NCBI GenBank assembly: GCA_002284615.2
Contig: MU069609.1
Span: 137,096-201,095, forward strand
Origin: Dunaliella salina
Lineage: Eukaryota > Chlorophyta > Chlorophyceae > Chlamydomonadales > Dunaliellaceae
Length of the DNA: 64,000 bases
Direction of reading: 5' to 3'
Positions 43,201-54,755 of this stretch are shown one piece after another. Under the pieces are notes generated by a model, which did no database searches, was not told the DNA's origin, and was given only the letters and a program-made list of their open reading frames with translations. The translations under genes and the position numbers were made by a program. Each line of letters starts with the position of its first letter. Position 1 is the stretch's first letter.

Positions 43201-45899
43201 GCAGGCATCATCATCTCGTCAAGCACATCTTCATGGACACAGTGTGAGGCCAGCGTGCTGTCCATTCCAGGACTTAGTGGGACTCTCATCATCGGGCTGG
43301 GCTGAGATAGCTGCCAGGTTGCACACAAATCACAAGCAGCAGTTAACTTCTGGCTTTAAAGATTGCATGCGCACAGAGACTTTCATGGCATCATACTTGA
43401 CAAGTTGACCAACAACAACGTTCGCAACACTAAATTGCATCCCTGCTGCCATGCAGGGTGCGCATTCAAGGCTTTAGCTGAGAAGGAGGTTGCGCGGTAG
43501 GGGTGCGCAAAGGGAGAATTAAACCACTAGCTGTCAAAAAGGTTGCGCAAGGAGGACATTCAATTTGAGATACTTCGGGGTGCGTGGTGGTCATTGAGCT
43601 CTCTGGTATCAGGAATGGGTATGGAAGCTTCACGGCATGCCTTGCACACACCCTGACATGAAGTCATATGTCTTTGCTTTCTTCCGACTCGACCATTTGG
43701 AATACATGCCCAGCAATGTCACTTCTTTCGTCTGGTCCCATGTTTGCTAAAACAAACACCCAGAACCAAGCCAATTGCAGAGAATACCCAGAATGTGATA
43801 ACCAACAAGGCTTTTCCCTGGATACCCTGGAGGCTCTTTTTGCACCCTCACTAGCAGAATAACAGCACGTCGAGTCCACATGCAGGACCTGGAGGAGGTT
43901 TGGAGAAGATCACCACATGCAAAACATTTTCTATATTACTCCTACCCAGTGCACCACCAGTATCGAATTTTTTGAAGCAAGCTGCAGATGGCAAGCTAAG
44001 GAAACATGGCAACACTGAAGGAGTGGCAAAGCAAGCATGGCAGGTACACAAGGGCTGCCAGTGATTGGATTTCAGCCCAATTCTTGGCTGCAGTTCACCT
44101 TTTCCATCGCGTCCAGGATGCAGATGGATGGGGGATTGAGTGAGCACATTGGTGGTTTTCAGCTGGAAAAAAAAGGGGTTTTGGGGGTGCAGGGGCAGTA
44201 AGAGGTCCACCCTGAAATTTACACTTGCAGACAAACCCCTTCCATGCTACAAAATCTAGCATGGTTTCCTAATCAAGGACCCTGTTTGTGTCAATATCTG
44301 TACTTACAGCAATGTAGTTCTTCTCTTGGACCTCTTTGGTTCCGATGCCGTAGTTGCCACCACTGCGCTCCTTCTTGTACATTTTTTCAGACTCATCCAT
44401 GTCGTCCTGCATGCATCAAGCAGGGGAGAGGGGTACAAGCACCTGATTAGTTGGCCTGCGACAAAATCTCTGGCCTGGCTGGAATCCTGGGCTGACAATT
44501 TTGGTCAAGTACGGTGCTGCTTTCCGAAATCGAGACCGGTTATTTGCAACTTAGCTCGTTACCTCATTCCCCTTAACCAATGTGCACTGTAAACACCTGC
44601 TCTCACTCCTCCCTACCCTTGTTGCTGTACCTCCTCCAACCGATGCCTGGTATGAGGCATTGCTTGCGAACTTAGTCATTTTTCCGGACAAATTCGGAGT
44701 GTTACGGGAAGACAAGGAAAACTAAGTAAGCGGCAGGAACACTCATTAGATAGTCAACAAAAGCAGAGGTTTCAAACAAAGAAGCTATGTATTCCTTTAA
44801 CCAGGCAAACAACTAAAAAAGATACATGGGGTTTTTGAGTTTTCCGAGCAACAACTAGCTCTGAATCCTGGATTTTAGATCCGTCATCGCCTCCACTAAA
44901 ACCTCTGGTGGTGACTTTGCAAGTTTGCCAAATGGTTTGAAGACCATTGAGCTTGCATGCAAGTTTGATGCATACCAAGGCCCAGCAGTTCAAATTAGCA
45001 AGTAGCGTGGCAGGCCCAATCAACACACAGAAGAAAGGCGAAAAGTGAACTCTTCACCTTAAAGCGCGCTGCATAACATTTCATGGTGTAATGGCGCCCC
45101 CAACCTGAGTTTCCTAAAGTCTTAAATAGAGGTTTCCCCCAATCAAGCATGCAGGCCGATGTTGCATGCAAGATGGGGATGTCCGACCATGTGTCTGGGC
45201 ACGTCATGTGCGCATGAAAGAATGTTAGCCCCGTGCGAGTAGTATGACATCAGCAAAGCTGAAAACTCACCTCAAAGGCACTCATGTCCCCATAGTTTTT
45301 CTTCAGCATCATGTAGACAGAGCCGTTGCGAGTGCGGATGGCATACATGGTTTGTCCGTAGTTCTGAGCATCCCATACATCACCACCGAAAGATGCTGAC
45401 ACCTTTACAATCTTGTCTCCAGGCTGCATACCAAGGCAGAAGTGCGAGGGAAATGGAGGTTGTTATTGACACAGCTGGGCCATTACCTCCAGATGAGCAC
45501 ACCAGGGAGGCCTGCAGGCATGATTATACATGCATGCATGGTTCACACAACAACAGCCACCCCAGCTGGCCTGGCTGAATCAAATCCGCGTTGGATGGAT
45601 GAGACGGATGGGTCCTTGGGCTGGATGCAGCCAGAAATGCAAGCACACACACATACACACATCTCCAACGCCACCAGAACTGCCCAACACACACCAGTAC
45701 AAATGGTGAACACAATCTTTTTCTTTACCTGGATGCGCTCGTCGACGTTGCCGATGTTGGGGTCGACGGTGATGACGTACGGACCCCCATCGTTCCCTCG
45801 CCCGAACTTGATCCCTAGGGGCTTGTCCAGGTCTACCTCGATGAACTCATCGGCCTGGGTGGGCGCCTGAGTTGTTTGTGCCCTCGGTAGCTGCGGTAA
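37286..45899 (-). CDS. TEF30: MET1/TEF30-type PDZ-TPR thylakoid protein
   Basis: This protein sits on the stromal side of thylakoids and aids photosystem II assembly and repair. Seven exons join in phase 0: 45729-45899, 45271-45423, 44308-44406, 42887-42961, 39511-39645, 38481-38543 and 37286-37429. They encode about 246 residues from LPQLPRAQ. Domains: the family start [20 protein letters not shown]; a PDZ-like core ([38 protein letters not shown]); [20 protein letters not shown]; then TPR helices ([78 protein letters not shown]) and a C-terminus with [19 protein letters not shown] before the stop at 37286-37288. The transit peptide is not in these exons. A possible exon at 47195-47247 (SVKTGSKLKSSLYGAG) would join in phase but is weak. 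Introns of 0.9-3.2 kb hold repeats. Confidence 0.92.
38155..38235 (-). other. Exon-like sequence in the last MET1 intron
   Basis: The minus strand reads [18 protein letters not shown] after an AACAG acceptor-like site. It resembles the preceding exon ([18 protein letters not shown]). No good donor follows and a stop comes within eight codons. Confidence 0.3.
39095..39345. repeat. Degenerate copies of a MET1 exon end in its intron
   Basis: Two stretches (about 39118-39215 and 39299-39345) resemble the 3' half of the exon 39511-39645, sharing GTGACC(TC)TGTAGA(T/C)AG-like and AGCAGCA blocks. Flanking intron pieces (CACTGACATGGGAC at about 38998 and 39387) are repeated too, pointing to tandem duplication of exon plus intron. 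Confidence 0.6.
40053..40196. repeat. (GT)n microsatellite
   Basis: About 70 units with one N at 40134, in the 3.2-kb MET1 intron. Confidence 0.95.
42367..42474. repeat. 27-bp minisatellite x 4
   Basis: The unit starts CACCTGATCCTACAACTGAT. The four copies differ at a few positions. It lies in a MET1 intron. A roughly 35-base block with CAGC(T/C)ACATGACAGCT is also duplicated just upstream (42180 and 42327). Confidence 0.92.
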
Positions 45900-47990
45900 C
45901 TGCACACGCAGGCAAGCGAAAGGGAATTGAAGTGCCCATCGTGGGCAAACCTCTAGATAGAGGTTTTATCCGCGAGAGCCCCACCACCGACGGCAATTGG
46001 TGCACGCGAGCTGCTCCCACTGCAAGCTTCTACACAAACGAAATCTACCTGTCTACTGTGCAGTTGCTGGAGCACTGGTGCGCTCCTTGGGACAACCTGG
46101 CGCCCTGCGGCAACTTTCAGGCCCCTCTGCTGCAGCACGTTCATTTTTTATTTAAATTCCTTTTCGTGCAGGTCAGTGAGAGTGCGTATATTGGAGCATT
46201 TTGGGACACCCCCTTCAGAATTTTACTGAGCCAAGTCTACAGAATGTTAAATACATCATTGGATTCTTCAGCTCGAGAGCTGTTGATTGGCACCCACCTT
46301 GTGCAAACTGAGTGAAAAGGGGGGGTCTGTGTGCATGGCTGGGAGTCAGTGCCAAGCGCGCGAGGGTCTGAGCAGCAAGGGGTGTGGAGGTAATGTACAG
46401 CACATCATTCCAAACTTCCAGGAGACACAATACAGTGTTAAATTACATGGTGCAAGGGCAGGTATGCACAAGCGTCCGCTCCTCCCTCTTTGCCACCCCC
46501 AACTCCCCAACTCCTCTTTGCCACTCCAAGGTGTGCACATTGATAGCCTTTCAAAAGAGGAGCAGATTGTTACCCTTATTNGCAGGGTGGTCCAGCCCCA
46601 AATTAGCACGCACCTTCTGGGGAAATTTTCCCTCCTGTGCCAATCAACAAAATTGCAGGAAACCATTGACACCCTTGTAAAGTACACAAGAAAAAGTTTT
46701 AAAGCTTTCGCCCTCATGAGGGGCTTCAGGAGAGACCTCAGTGGATGATTGCCCTCTGTAAGCAGTTCGGCAGTCAAAGTCACAGATTGCGCCAGTTCAA
46801 GAGATTCCACAGCTGTTGTAGACGGACTTGCATGCATGAAAACAAGAGGGAGCCTCGTTTCCCTGTACTTTCAGAAATGCATTCAACATGAAAGGATGTA
46901 ACTGCAAGCATAGACTTCCATGCCTTTGGGTCACCCAAACGGTTGTAAGTATCATGTTCAGAGACCTGCATTCACACATAGGTAAAAGTCAAGGGGAGCT
47001 GCGCCCCTCCTGAACCCCCCAGCTTTAAGTATTCCTGTGCATCCTGAAAATTGCAGCATTCACCGCAATTGTAAATTTGGCATTTCACACCTCACAGGAC
47101 GCACTTGTGTGCATGGAGGTCCTTGTCTTGGGCCTGCAATTCTAAACACGTAGGAAAGAGTCTCTGGGCGCCATCTCTGACTTGGTTTCCTCACCCCTGC
47201 GCCATACAAGCTGGATTTCAATTTTGACCCAGTCTTGACACTTGTTCCTGTAAAGAAGAGGAAAAAAGACAAGGCAAGACTGGAACAAAAAAGAGAAGAG
47301 GAAATTTTAGAATAGGAAAGGAAAGGACAGCAAATGGAAGAGACAAGAACTACAATGAAACAAAAAAGAGAAGCGAAGCTACATGTGCAGAGGAAAAAAA
47401 TCTTCTTACACCAATCAGGAGCTACGGCAGAGTGGGAATTGGAAACTTGGTAGATCTAGATCTACCCTAGCTAGAGTCCCCAAAGAGCAAAAACATGAGA
47501 GAGCCTGCCATTGGAGTGAGCCTGCTTTAGCTAATGGAAGCAGTAAAACTTGCATGTTCAGAATACTTCCGTCCAATTCATCTTTTAATCGACTGGTCGA
47601 TCAATGCAGCCGATGGGTGTGGAAGTACGCACTAAAATTTCACAAGTGACCAGGTGCAGACAATTGAGCTCTTCAAGTTAATGTAAAAAATTACCTTCAA
47701 AATCTCTCACTCGGATCCTCAGCTCCCTGTGTTGTGGTATGCCAGGAGGCGTGTCAGATTTTAACGATCCATGGTAAGTGTCTTGCTTCAGAGCATGTTG
47801 CAATTAAACCTCCTCAAAGACGCAAAAGACAAAGGAAAAACATTTCTAATTAGCAGACTATGCACCAAAGGGGTTTGACCCCGTGCGCAATTGTGCAATG
47901 ACATGAATGAAAATACTAAATTACATCATTTAATCCTTTTTTCATTCCAATTCCTTTTGTTCACCGTTCACACTTGACCTTGGTTGGTTT
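45900..47990. other. MET1 upstream region
   Basis: It should hold the MET1 transit-peptide exon(s) and promoter. The only candidate is 47195-47247 on the minus strand (acceptor TTTACAG, donor GTGAGG, translating to SVKTGSKLKSSLYGAG). A separate plus-strand open frame lies at 46540-46748. No TATA-like element can be asserted. Confidence 0.35.
46540..46748 (+). other. Unidentified protein-like open frame
   Basis: LSKEEQIVTLI, then RVVQPQISTHLLGKFSLLCQ, LQETIDTLVKYTRKSFKAFA and MRGFRRDLSG before a stop. It has one N. The pattern is helical and could be a gag- or ORF1-like fragment, but no family is recognised. Confidence 0.3.
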
Positions 47991-47993
47991 TTT

Positions 47994-48893
47994 TGGCTGC
48001 CAGATCGTGCATGCAGGTGCCCTAGGGCCTGTGCTGCATATCACCTGCCCATGCAAAAAAATCCACAATGCCCAGAAGCTGCATTTGTGTTTATTGGCTG
48101 CCAGATTAAGCTTGCGGGTACCCTGTGCTGCATATCACCTGCCCATGCAAAAAAATTGACAATGCCCGGAAGCTGCATTTGGGTTTTTGGCAGCCAGATT
48201 AAGCTTGCGGAAAAAGAAAAAGAAAAAGAAAAACTACGTAGGCAGAGAAACTCTCCCTACATCTATTAAGGAGAAGGAGACACATTGGCTCAAAAAAGAG
48301 CCGTGTGCCCCATCCACCACAAGGTATGGAAAAGAGGATGCTAATGTGGATCTGGAGGGTTACTAGAAGCACCTGGCTCTAGAGCCTGGCTGTGGGAAGT
48401 ATTCTTGTTTTCAATAGCGCGGCGGATGGTGACTAGTTTGTGGGCATATTGAAGAGAATGGGCATGAAGTTGTCGAGCAAGCTTCGTGGCACGCTGGTGA
48501 TCCAAACCTAGATGTTTGAATTGCTTCAGGGTATGCTCAGTGTAAATAGTTCCACCTACACCCAGGAGAATAGGGTGAATTGTAACAGCTTTAGCGTTAA
48601 TAAGTTTACAAATGTCTGCATGCTGCTGCTTCTTCTTGCTGCGTTCAACTGATGCTCTGGCCTTGTGTCTTCACAGAACTTGATTTCTATTAGGTGCACA
48701 TGGTGTTCATTTGCACGAACTTCATGGGGTTGCCTCATGCAACTAGTTCTGATGGTCCTCCGTGAGGAGCTTGCGGGTAAATTGTGCTACATATCACCTG
48801 CCCATGCAAAAAAAATTGACAATGCCCAGTAGCTGCATTTGGGTTTTTGACTGCCAGGTTAAGCTTGCGGGTACCCTGTGCTGCATTGCGTTC
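47994..48893. repeat. 90-105 bp tandem repeat split by a LINE
   Basis: At least four units contain GCTGCATATCACCTGCCCAT, GCAAAAAAATTGACAATGCC and GCCAGATTAAGCTTGCGG. Two and a half units lie left of the LINE insertion (48211-48767) and about one and a half lie right of it. Confidence 0.9.
48211..48767 (-). mobile_element. LINE family A7, 557 bp, with 9-bp target duplication
   Basis: AGCTTGCGG occurs on both sides (48202-48210 and 48768-48776). The minus-strand element begins within the terminal nuclease domain (HVHLIEIKFCEDTRPEHQLN, at about 48680), continues through LLGVGGTIYTEHTLKQFKHL with a frameshift, and closes with NPPDPH. Its 3' untranslated block then ends in (CTTTTT)n, seen on the plus strand as (AAAAAG)n at 48211. 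It is 5'-truncated. Confidence 0.9.
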
Positions 48894-49061
48894 CAATTAC
48901 TTGATGTCCATTCTTCCTTCTCCAATGCACTGTATTCTGTAAAGAATTGTGATTGATAAGCTTGGGGGGGATGACTGAATGAACGATTAACATGCAGGGC
49001 GTGCTGCCTATTTTCTTCTTGATCCCTCCCGCCCATCCAGCTGGTGACTCAGCTTCAGGCC

Positions 49062-49072
49062 TGTGTGTGTGT

Positions 49073-49130
<58 letters not shown>
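49062..49130. repeat. (GT)n microsatellite
   Basis: About 34 units with one interruption. Confidence 0.95.
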
Positions 49131-49131
<1 letters not shown>

Positions 49132-49965
49132 CTGATTTCATGGAGCTTGACTTGTGCTAGTCCTCTCTTTTTCTCCATGCGCTCATGTATTCACTGCGAT
49201 CAACATTACGTCACTGAAGACGTTCTTTCGAAGAGCAGCCTGCTGCACCAGCATCTCCCACGACGTTATGCACCAGCTTGGCCTGAAGCTTCACGCTCAT
49301 TCCAGTACACTGCAAACTGGATATGTCCTGGAATAAAAACACCTCACACAGTCACGTCCGGGAGCAGGGTGCTTCCTGTGATCCTCCAGGTATCCACAGT
49401 ATCTTTCTTTTTCTTGTGTTAATGGCTTGCCTCCGTTGGTGGGACTCATTTTTAGTGTCAGCGCTGACCGTTAGGTCTTCCCTCAATGGACATTGGATGT
49501 GCCCAGCATTGACTTGTGCTTTCATGGCAATGGGGATTCATTTCCCAGAAGGAACAGTTTGTGTGTGAGACCCAAACCAGAAAAGTTACTTTGTCTATGA
49601 ATACTCAGTAATGTTTAAGGATGCTCGGTCTATTTTGCCTGTGGGCAATCAGTCAACTTTGCACATGAAAGAAAATTTTACTTTGCCTATATTGCACTTT
49701 GCCCTTTGAGCAGACACTGCCCACAAACCTTCTTTTTGTTCCCTTCTTGTGATGATAGCGCCTGCTTCATATGTGTCTGACCCACAAAAACTGAAAATAC
49801 TCAGTGAGCATTTTCCGTTTTTTTTCTAGCAAAAATTTTCAGTCCAAGAGGCAGCCGAGCAGCCAAACTTTATGGCTGGGAGACTTCAATCGCATTGTAA
49901 CCACTAATGCCAAAAAAGCACCTGGTATGCCATCCAATTGAGCAGTTGAAACAGTGGAGGTCTGA
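49131..49965. other. No gene; possible LINE A tail
   Basis: A stretch at 49425-49515 (GGTGGGACTCATTTTTAGTG, CTTCCCTCAATGGACATTGG) resembles the family A 3' untranslated end in plus orientation. Nothing else is recognised. Confidence 0.35.
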
Positions 49966-50056
49966 ATGGAGGAGGGGGTGACGGGACCGGCTGCTTACAG
50001 GAAGGCAGAGTGCGAGCTTGGACATTTGACTGACAAACCTGCCGGATCCAGATTAG
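49966..50056 (+). mobile_element. LINE family A: last codons of an ORF
   Basis: It resembles the end of LINE A5 (52430-52523): GGGGGTGACGGGACCGGCTG then CTGACAAACCTGCCGGATCC, corresponding to the ATGRAAY...DNPPDPH terminus. Only about 90 bases remain before a SINE-like sequence begins. Confidence 0.5.
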
Positions 50057-50178
50057 TTTGGTATGGTCCAGTTGGATCAACACCCTTCGGGACGTGGAGG
50101 TCCTGGAATCGAATTTGTGGGGGGTTGTTACCGTGTTCGCATAGCTTCTCCTTTTTTCCTTTTTTTCCTTTGGTAAAA
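50057..50178 (+). mobile_element. tRNA-derived SINE candidate
   Basis: An A-box-like TGGTCCAGTTGG (50064-50075) and a B-box-like GGAATCGAATT (50105-50115) lie at tRNA-like spacing. A tail TAGCTTCTCCTTTTTTCC follows, closely like the tail of the element at 7376-7610. Confidence 0.5.
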
Positions 50179-50574
50179 CTCATTGGCGGTCTGAGTTCAG
50201 GTGTTATGGTTTTTCCTTCATGCACGCTGGTCAGTATCCAGCACAGATGCTCACTTTTGCGTTGAATTCCTCCGCCGGCATGTTTCTTTCTCTCTTCTTT
50301 CCAGTCTGATTCAAAATTGCTAGCACCCATGCTAGGAGGTACTCTGAAGCAGAATTCTGACTCTCATAACCAAGATCAGGATTCGAGCACTGACAACAAA
50401 CCTCCTATCCTCATTGACCTCTTTATCTTCTCTCCTTCCTTGGCGAAGAGAATTCAGGGTGGCTCAGCCCGTGATTTTTCCTATCTTCTTTTCCTCAGAC
50501 TTTGCAAAAGACTGCGGGCACGGCTGTGTAGGATTTGGCATGACTTGGACAGCGCTGATCCCAGGGGTCAGTGT

Positions 50575-50700
50575 AAAGAGTAAAAGTCTACGCTGGACAC
50601 GACCAGCGTGCATTAAGGAAAGACTCGACATTCAGTGCTGAAACTAACAGTGAGCCCCACCAAAGAAGGCAAGCTATGAGCAGCCCAGCTAATGTGGTTT
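50575..50700 (-). mobile_element. LINE family A 3' tail
   Basis: AAAAGTCTACGCTGGACACG, CAGCGTGCATTAAGGAAAGA and CTAACAGTGAGCCCCACCAA match, in reverse sense, the 3' untranslated end seen at 52560-52690 and 20325-20420. Confidence 0.5.
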
Positions 50701-50884
50701 CGGCGGGAGAATCAGCCAGCAGATTGCAGAAGATCAAAACACTGCCCTCTCTTTTAAAGCACCCTGCACATAGAGAAAAAGATTTGCACTTTTGCATCAT
50801 GATACGCAAAACATTTTTTCGAAATCTGCAGCCAACAAAGAACCATCATACTTAACGTAAAACCATACCTGTGACCCCTGCAAC

Positions 50885-51964
50885 CGAAGATCCCAGGCTT
50901 GCGACACCTAACATATACAGATGGCAGTGTCATAAAGTCCGACAACAAGAATACACAGCAGGCAGGAGCATCCTTTTTCATCCCGGAAGACATCTCCTCC
51001 TCTGAAACTGTCACCTGCACAATAAATCCCAAGGGCCATGGTCCCACTTATACTATTGAAAGAGCAGAGCTGGCTGCAATTTTGATAGCTCTACTGCAAG
51101 GGCACACTTCAATTGTGACTGACATTCTTCAGCACTTAATCAGATTAAAAACGAGCTTCTAAAACCCATGGATATGTCCACGCACTTACATACACCACTG
51201 CTCAAAGACATTGTAGCCTGCATTAATGCTTCAGAAGGCCCTGTCCACTTCTACAAAGTAAAATCACACAGTGGCATCCTTGGTAATAAAGGCGCAGATG
51301 CCCTGGCCCATCAAGCAGCTATGCTACCTGATGAAGCTAACACCTCACTCAGCCAGGCAGAAACTCCTTTCTTCCACCTCTATTGGCTTGCTGCATCTGT
51401 CACAACACATAGCTCTCACACAGAGTACTTGCCCCTTTCAAACCTCCAGGACAACCTGAAACAAGTAATGCATGAATAACACAAATTGGGAACAGCAAAC
51501 CTCAGCACATATAGCTACCAAAATTGGCAGAACCTGCTCAAAATGTCCAATGCTCACCCCACTGCCAATTCAAAAATTAGTAATGCTTTCTGGCACATGA
51601 AAGCTGTGACCCTCAAAGAACAAACCAATGTCCTCAAATATTGAACGGACACCCTGTACAATGGAAAACATGCCAGACGCTTCAGTGGATACCCTGGGCC
51701 TTCCCTTTGCCCTCTTTGTGATACACCTGATAGCACCTCCCATACCTTACTCAGGTGCACTCACCCACAGATAAACAGAATGAACATAAATCGCCACCAT
51801 CAAGCACTCAGCATCTGCGGTGAAGCAATAAGCAAAGGAGACTTTGAATCTTACATCGTCTCTATAGATGCATGTAATGCAGAGAGGCTACGCTCCCTGG
51901 ATATGGAAATTCCAAACACTGTACACCGACAGATTCCACAATGGCTGTTTCCATCCAGACAACC

Positions 51965-52025
<61 letters not shown>

Positions 52026-52571
52026 CGGTCGCCCTGGTGGCATTATAGCTTTACCCCTTGAAGGCAGAGACAGGATATGGGTCCCAGGGACAGAGGTATC
52101 CACCTCATTGAGCTCAAACTCTGTTCTGACACCAAACCCAAACAAACTCTCCACACTGCACAAAATCAGCACAAACACACCATGGAAAGCTTATGTACAA
52201 GATTTCTTTGGGGCACACACCGCAATAATAGAGTCACATTACATACCATACTTGTTGGAGTTGCTGGAACTATCTTCAATCCCTACACTATTGATCCCCT
52301 CTGCAAACTTGGCCTAACAAAAGTCAAAGCTCACAAGACTGTCAAACAACTCCACTATCATGCTGTAAAGTCCCTAACAAAAATTCACAACACCAAAAAT
52401 GCCATCCAATTCAGTAACATAAGCAATGAGGGTTTGGGGGAGGGGGCTACAGGGAGGGCTGCGTACAGGACAGCGAGGCGCACAGCCGGACGGATGGCTG
52501 ACAACCCGCCGGACCCTCATTAGCTGGGCTGCTCATAGCTAGCCTTGTTTGGTGGGGCTCACTGTTAGTGC
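50885..52571 (+). mobile_element. LINE family A5: RNase H to 3' end
   Basis: Plus strand. RNase H is HLTYTDGSVIKSD (50903), IERAELAAILIAL and KVKSHSGILGNKGADALAHQ (51259). Next come the linker HKLGTANLSTYSYQNWQNLL and the zinc knuckle CPLCDTPDSTSHTLLRC (about 51708). RPGGIIALPLEG (about 52027) stands in the RPD position, then GIHLIELKLCSDTKP (52095), VGVAGTIFNPYTIDPLCKLG and the terminus DNPPDPH (52523). An (AC)29 tract lies inside the reading frame just before RPG. Stops at 51476 and 51642 and frameshifts inactivate it. It meets LINE A2 tail to tail at 52572. Confidence 0.85.
51966..52022. repeat. (AC)n microsatellite inside LINE A5 coding region
   Basis: It encodes a Thr-His run at the entrance of the terminal nuclease domain. 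Confidence 0.95.
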
Positions 52572-54755
52572 CAGTAAAAAGAAAAGAAAAGAAAAGTCTA
52601 TGCAAGCCAAAGGCCGCGTGCATTAAGGGAAGAGCCCCTAGCAAAAGTTAGAGGCCTCACCAGGAGGCCCTCCACCTAAACTAGACAAAACTAGCCTAGG
52701 AGAGAGCAAGAGACAGAACTAAGGCGGATCTGGAGGATTGCTAGCCATGCCCCTGAGCGCTCGGACTCTCCTTCTTCCATCCTCAGCCGCCGCCGCGCGC
52801 CCAGCAAACCCCCTCTCAGATGCCCTCTGAAAGCAAAGTGCATGTCTAGTGTTAATGATGGTGGATAATCTTTGGATGACATGGTCCCTGAGCTTTAATG
52901 CTAGTGATTTGGCTTTTTGTTTGGTTAGACCCAGATTTATGAGAGGTGAAATTGTTAGCTCATTGAAAAACGTGCCACCCACACCAATTAAGATGGTATG
53001 CAAAGTCACTTGTTATTCCTGTTTGGGTTTTTTAAGCTGCATGTTGGAAAAATTGAAGTTGGAGGCATGACTCTGTGTGTACAGTGTATCCGTTCGATAT
53101 TTCATAAGATTTATTTGCTGTTTAAGGGTTGTCTTTGGGCTTTTCCAGAAGGAGTTGCTGATCTCCTTGTTTGCAAGTTGAGGGGTTGGGTTGTAAGCTT
53201 CAGTGTTGGCATTGGCGGTGGGTGGTGTGGCATCGTTAAGCTTCTACCATCTCTGGTAGTGGTATCCAGAGGTGTCAGCAGAGCCAAGCTTGTGTTTCTT
53301 GNGCATGTGTGTTTTAAGTTTGTCGCTCAGGTTGGTGAGATAGTGCATCGGAAGCGCGTGGTAGCGGTGCATGCCATCATTTTGTGTGGAAGAGGTCTTC
53401 AATGAAAGCCAATAGAAATTGTGGAAAGGGTCCCTGGCATCTGGAAGTGCAATGTCTGTGGCGTGAGAGAGGGCTGCGGTGCGAGCGCAAGCGTCGGCCC
53501 CNCCATCTCTGGTAGTGGTATCCAGAGGTGTCAGCAGAGCCATGCTTGTGTTTCTTGTGCATGTGTGTTGTAAGTTTGTCACTCAGTTGGTGAGATAGTG
53601 CATTGGAAGCGTGTGGGAGCGGTGCATGCCATCATATTGTGTGGAAAGGTCTTCAATGAAAGCCAATAGAAATTGTGGAAAGGGTCCCTGGCATCTGGAA
53701 GTGCAATGTCTGTGGCGTGAGAGAGGGCTGCGGTGCGAGCGCAAGCGTCGGCCCCCTCATTAACTATGATGCCAGAGTGGGCTTTGATCTTGTAAAAATG
53801 GATAGGGTGAGGGGAGTGTTCTAATATGGTTGACATTGCACGAATGAGCTCTGCGTGCAGGTGATACCTCATGCGCATCGCGTAAAGGGTTTGATTTGAA
53901 ATCTGGAAGAGGCAGGATGCACTATTGGTGGCAATTTTAGTTTGCTTGTATTGGAGTGCCACAAGGATACGCACAAGTTCTGCCCTATTGATGGTATTGG
54001 TAGGCCCATGGCCATTGGGTTTTATTTGCAGTTGTAAATGTTGGGAGGGTTGAGTAGTGCCCCTTCCCGGTTTGTAAACACCTGAACCAAAGAGTGGTGG
54101 GGGGTCGTCATCTTTGTGTTTAATCACACTGCCATCAGTGTAGGTGATTTCCCTCCAATCCTTGACTTTAGGTGTGAACATCTTGTTGAAGTTGGCAGGG
54201 GTGAATTCTGCCTTTTCCTGAGGGCACTTGTGTGAGCAGCTGGGGGTGTCAGGGGGGTGTGATTGGAATTTCTGTTTCCAAGTATTTGATGCTAGGTGTT
54301 GGTGGGTACGCAGCGGCGTAACAGTATTTGGAGTATCCAAAGCAAGCCAACAAGCTTCTGGTATAACTTGCTTTACATCTTGCTGGAGGGACTGAAACCA
54401 GTCTTTGTTTGCGGTATCTAGCATTACTCTGGCATCACGGTTCCACACAACAATGGGTTGCATAGGATAGGAAGGTGAGGCAGGATTGGGTATGGTATCA
54501 AACCAGTATTGTGGTGCTTGGAATTGGATTCTTCTTGCAGGGAATTTGGCAAGAACTTTTGCAGTATCTGGGTATTGTTTCAGCCAGCTCATATACGCGT
54601 TGCAGCTGAAGCCTTTCCAGTAAGGCAGGAGCATGAAGGTGGCAACTGGACCTGTGGAATGGAGGGAGGAGTGCACTGCGTGGTGTAGGAGTTTAAACAT
54701 CATTTCATCATCGTGTGGAGGATGGCAGAAGGAGAAGCCAGAGTAGCGCTGAAGA
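52572..54755 (-). mobile_element. LINE family A2: PCIF1-like domain to 3' end
   Basis: Minus strand, beginning at about 54750 with RYSGFSFCHPPHDDEM, then VATFMLLPYWKGFSCNAYMS, VLAKFPARRIQFQAPQYW and PIVVWNRDARVML, the PCIF1-like part. RNase H follows: REITYTDGSVIKHKDDDPPP (about 54150), INRAELVRILVAL and KIKAHSGIIVNEGADACART (about 53780). Then come the linker KHKLGSADTSGYHYQRW and the terminal domain LIGVGGTFFNELTISPLINL (about 52990), ending NPPDPP at 52719. The 3' untranslated end has an A/G-rich tail at 52572-52590. The zinc knuckle and RPD...EVK segment are missing or broken. It contains a 255-bp duplication (53246-53757). Confidence 0.85.
53246..53757. repeat. Direct duplication of about 255 bp within LINE A2
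   Basis: 53246-53501 and 53503-53757 are near-identical, joined by a single N at 53502. Both begin CCATCTCTGGTAGTGGTATC. The duplication repeats the RNase H end and linker of the element. It may be an assembly artefact. Confidence 0.9.
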
